DNA of 64,000 nucleotides from Mesostigma viride (lineage: Eukaryota; Streptophyta; Mesostigmatophyceae; Mesostigmatales; Mesostigmataceae), in assembly GCA_009746045.1 (NCBI GenBank), contig RPFO01000934.1, positions 609,101-673,100 on the forward strand. Reading direction: 5' to 3'. The notes beneath the pieces were generated by a model. That model saw only the letters and a list, made by a program, of their open reading frames with translations. It searched no databases and had not been told where the DNA came from. The position numbers and the translations under genes were made by a program. Positions 61,559 to 64,000 of the stretch are shown here, piece after piece. How positions within the stretch are numbered: position 1 is the first letter of the stretch; each line of letters opens with the position of its first letter.

Positions 61559-63867
61559 ATGAAGGCGGCGCTGAGGGTGTCGTCGCTGGACGTGTCCTCC
61601 GTGTGGGTCGTGACCCAGGAGAACGGGGCGGTCGTGGCCCGAAAGGCGGGCGACCAGAGGGAGTCGGTGAGCATCGGGCAGTCCTCCGCGTCCATCCTGT
61701 CGGACGTGTCGGCGACCGCGGACCTGCGGACGGGCGGGCGCGTGCATTTGCCGCAGGGCGATTACAGCGGGGCGGCGCCCCAGTCCCTCGTGCCGCGGTC
61801 GTACGTCTTTCGCGCGCCGGCGTTCCTGTACGGCCTCAACCACTCGTCGGTGACGGACACCGCGCATTACTCGGCGCCCCCCGACGCCGGCAGCCTGCTG
61901 GTCCGCACCGGGACGGGCTGTGGGGGCCGCAGGCGGCGACGGTGACGCCGTACTACCACCGGCACCGCGTGTTCACGGCCGCCATACCGTGGGCGGAGAC
62001 CCAGACGCCCGCGTTCCGGTACGCCTCGTTCGGCTGTCCTCCCGCCGGCCAGGCGGTGGCGGCGCTGAACGCGTTCCCCCACACCGCGTCGACGTGCATC
62101 TACGAGGTGGCGGTGTGCCTGAACAACCTGCAGATCGGGAGCGGGGGCGGCGGCAACCTGATCACGGTGACGGTGCGGGTGCACGACACGGCGGTCGACA
62201 CGGGGCTGTACGAGGATGAGGTGTACCGCCAGACGGACGTGGCCTCCGACGAGGCGGTCAGCGCGAACGGGTACTTCGCCGACGGGCGGTGGAACTGGAA
62301 GAAGGCCGTGACGTGGGCCGGGGCGGGTCAGATCGCGATGAACCCGGGGTCCGCCTACCGCGTGTCGGTCAAGGTGGCGCTGGCCTCGCCGGTCGCGCAG
62401 ACGGACACGAACACGTACGCGACGGTGCAGCTGAAGACCCTGAGCAGCTCGTTCAACCTCCAGACGTTCGGCGGTTCCGTGCCCGCCCCGACAGCCACAT
62501 CGACGCAGATCAGCGTGACCCACTCGCTCACCATGTCCGGGGGCGACAACTGGGCGGTCCTGTGCCGCGTGTACAGCGCCTCCAAGGCGGGGCTGGCGGC
62601 GGGCGATATATACACCAAGTCGGGCGCGGGCGGCACCGACCTGGTCGCGTCCTCCGCCTTTCCCATGAGCGGCGACGGGACCGTCGGGTCCGGCCCACTG
62701 GTGTTCTCCTCCCTGACGCCGTCCACCGCCTATTACGTGTACGTCGTGGCCAAGGGGTCGTCGGGGGCGTACAGCGCGGTGTACACGCACACGGTGACCA
62801 CCGCCTCCGCCGACACCACACCGCCCACCCTCGCTCTTTCCACTACGGCGGGGTCGACCCCTACCAGTAGCCCGATCAGCGTGACGGCGACGTTCAGCGA
62901 GCCGGTGACGGGGTTCGCGGAGGGGGATGTAGTGGTGACGAACGGCACGGTCGTGGCGGGCAGCCTTGCAGGGAGCGGCGCCGTGTACACTTTCTCCGTG
63001 AGCGGGACCGCTAACACGCAGACGACGGTGAGCGTCGGGGGGGGCGCGGCGACGGATGCCGCAGGGAACGGCAACATCGCGTCCTCTACGCTCGCGTTCA
63101 CGTACACGACGCTGTACGACCCGTCCACGGACGCCGCGCTGTACGCCTGGTACGATATGTCGGACGCCAGCACGGCGTTCAGCAACTCCGCCGGCACGGT
63201 CGTCCAAAACACGGCCGGCGGTACCGTCTTGTACGTGATGGACAAGAAGGGGTCGAATCACATCACGCAGACCACGACGAGCAAGGCTCCGACGCTGGAC
63301 ACCGCGACTCTGAACTCGAAGCGGTCGCTCAGGTTCACCAACGCAAACAACACGCATCTGAAGACGGCCACGACGACGGCGTTTTGGTCTCAGGCCAACA
63401 AGACGGTGGTGGTGGTGGCTAGACAGGCCACCCCGTTTACGTACCCAACTAATACAGGAAGCCAACTGCGCGGGTTCATATTGGGCGCGGGCGGCACGAT
63501 TAACACCGGCGCGATTGCCTGGGGTAGCACCACGACCACCGTAGTAGGATTCCCGAGCGATCCGTCCCCCAACGAAACGATGTGCTCAAACGCGGAGTTC
63601 TTCGACGGGAGGGCGCACGTGTTCGCGATGTCGATCACCGGCACGTCGAGCTTCTTCACCCGTTTCGACGGTCGCGCAGGGACCGCAAACGGTGGCGCGC
63701 CCAAGTCGGCCACCGGCGGGCTTTACGTGGGCGGCGACAACTTGAGCCCTACCAGGGGGCTGGAGGGGTGGGTGGGCGAGATCCTTTTTTACAGCACCGC
63801 GAAGACGAGCGCGCAGTTGGAGACGATCCGCCAGTACCTCGTGAACAAGTGGGGGACGCCCGCGTAA
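61559..63867 (+). CDS. Adhesin-like protein with Ig-like and lectin-like domains, one frameshift
   Basis: Starts MKAALRVSSLDVSSVWVVTQ. One base shift near 61,915 (GGGACGGGCTGTGGGGGCC) moves the frame, after which PQAATVTPYYHRHRVFTAAI continues to the stop at 63867, giving about 770 residues in all. Domains: an N-terminal beta part, a fibronectin-like stretch (SSLTPSTAYYVYVVAKGSSG), a bacterial-type Ig-like domain (TPPTLALSTTAGSTPTSSPI, TFSEPVTGFAEGDVVVTNGT) and a C-terminal LamG/concanavalin-like domain (YAWYDMSDASTAFSNSAGTV; GGLYVGGDNLSP; GWVGEILFYSTAKTSAQLET). The Ig-like type is common in bacterial surface proteins, which suggests horizontal gain. Likely a surface adhesin. Confidence 0.62.
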
Positions 63868-63925
63868 GGTGTCGTTTTATTGATCAATGTACATAAATTA
63901 AGGACTGCCCAATTTTTCTCGACGC

Positions 63926-64000
63926 TTATATAAGTGCAAGAGTACCGCGATGGCGACCGCTTTTGCGAACGTCGCACGGTCGCGATGAACAGGCGAAGGC
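63926..64000 (+). promoter_or_regulatory. TATA-like promoter and start of the next gene
   Basis: TTATATAAG at 63926-63934 precedes ATG at 63950, which opens a 12-codon frame whose TGA overlaps a second ATG at 63985 (ATGA). The second ATG (MNRRR) runs off the window. A mini-frame overlapping the main start could tune translation. Confidence 0.35.

Noticed and set aside
60406-61900. Long plus-strand frame before the adhesin
   Set aside because: Arg/Gly-rich shadow of the genes at 60429, 60740 and 61559. Only the part after about 61,915 is real coding.
33262-64000. Assignment to a named giant virus, mirusvirus or polinton group
   Set aside because: No capsid, polymerase, packaging ATPase, protease or integrase gene is visible in the window.

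Overview
The window joins two kinds of DNA. Positions 1 to about 33,261 look like nuclear DNA of a unicellular eukaryote, most likely an alga. It has intron-bearing genes with GT-AG (and one GC-AG) introns whose reading phases match across the joins I propose, many minisatellites, and several retroelement families. Positions about 33,262 to 64,000 are GC-rich, intron-poor and tightly packed, with short gaps and AATAAA-type signals between genes. Their content (KilA-N and BRO-like DNA-binding proteins, PD-(D/E)XK and HNH nucleases, a SET-domain protein, large fibre or adhesin proteins) fits a large dsDNA virus of a protist, present as an integrated (endogenous) element. No capsid, polymerase, packaging ATPase or integrase gene lies in the window, so the virus group cannot be named and the right end of the element is not seen.

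Host part. 3-7305 (+): a sulfotransferase-like gene, 5' partial, at least six exons, with a 2-kb array of 60-bp repeats in its first visible intron. 8171-8418 (+): the last two exons of an unrecognised gene. 9696-11054 (+): a LINE ORF1-like reading frame broken by one TAG. 13312-18146 (-): a family-29 glycosyltransferase (sialyltransferase-like) with a signal anchor and a long acidic stem. 19238-23925 (+): an RRM protein with a SUZ-C-like tail. 25418-25954: a small composite retroelement with terminal direct repeats, tRNA-like motifs and an 11-bp target-site duplication. 26839-31829 (+): a Penelope-like element with an N-terminal GIY-YIG nuclease, split by a 1,720-bp TTAA-flanked insertion. 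The sulfotransferase and the glycosyltransferase both point to glycan decoration in the secretory pathway.

A recurring oddity of the host genes is that the sequence at exon edges is copied, in degenerate form, inside the adjacent intron or 3' flank. I see this at six places in three genes.

Virus-like part. It begins abruptly at 33,262 inside a host dispersed repeat, with an almost perfect 5.2-kb palindrome (33,262-38,477, centre 35,868/35,869) carrying two mirrored genes per arm, then a short hairpin-like inverted repeat. After that come an unknown gene (38.8-39.9 kb), a duplicated pair of charged-repeat genes (40-42.2 kb), a KilA-N gene with a decayed copy beside it, zinc-binding and unknown genes (44-48.5 kb), two paralogous BRO-like genes, a pair of small Cys/His genes, and a structural cluster from 51.7 kb on with four fibre or adhesin-like proteins. 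Many of these frames are broken by single-base shifts, usually beside G or C runs and usually without other damage, so sequencing or assembly error must be excluded before calling them pseudogenes.
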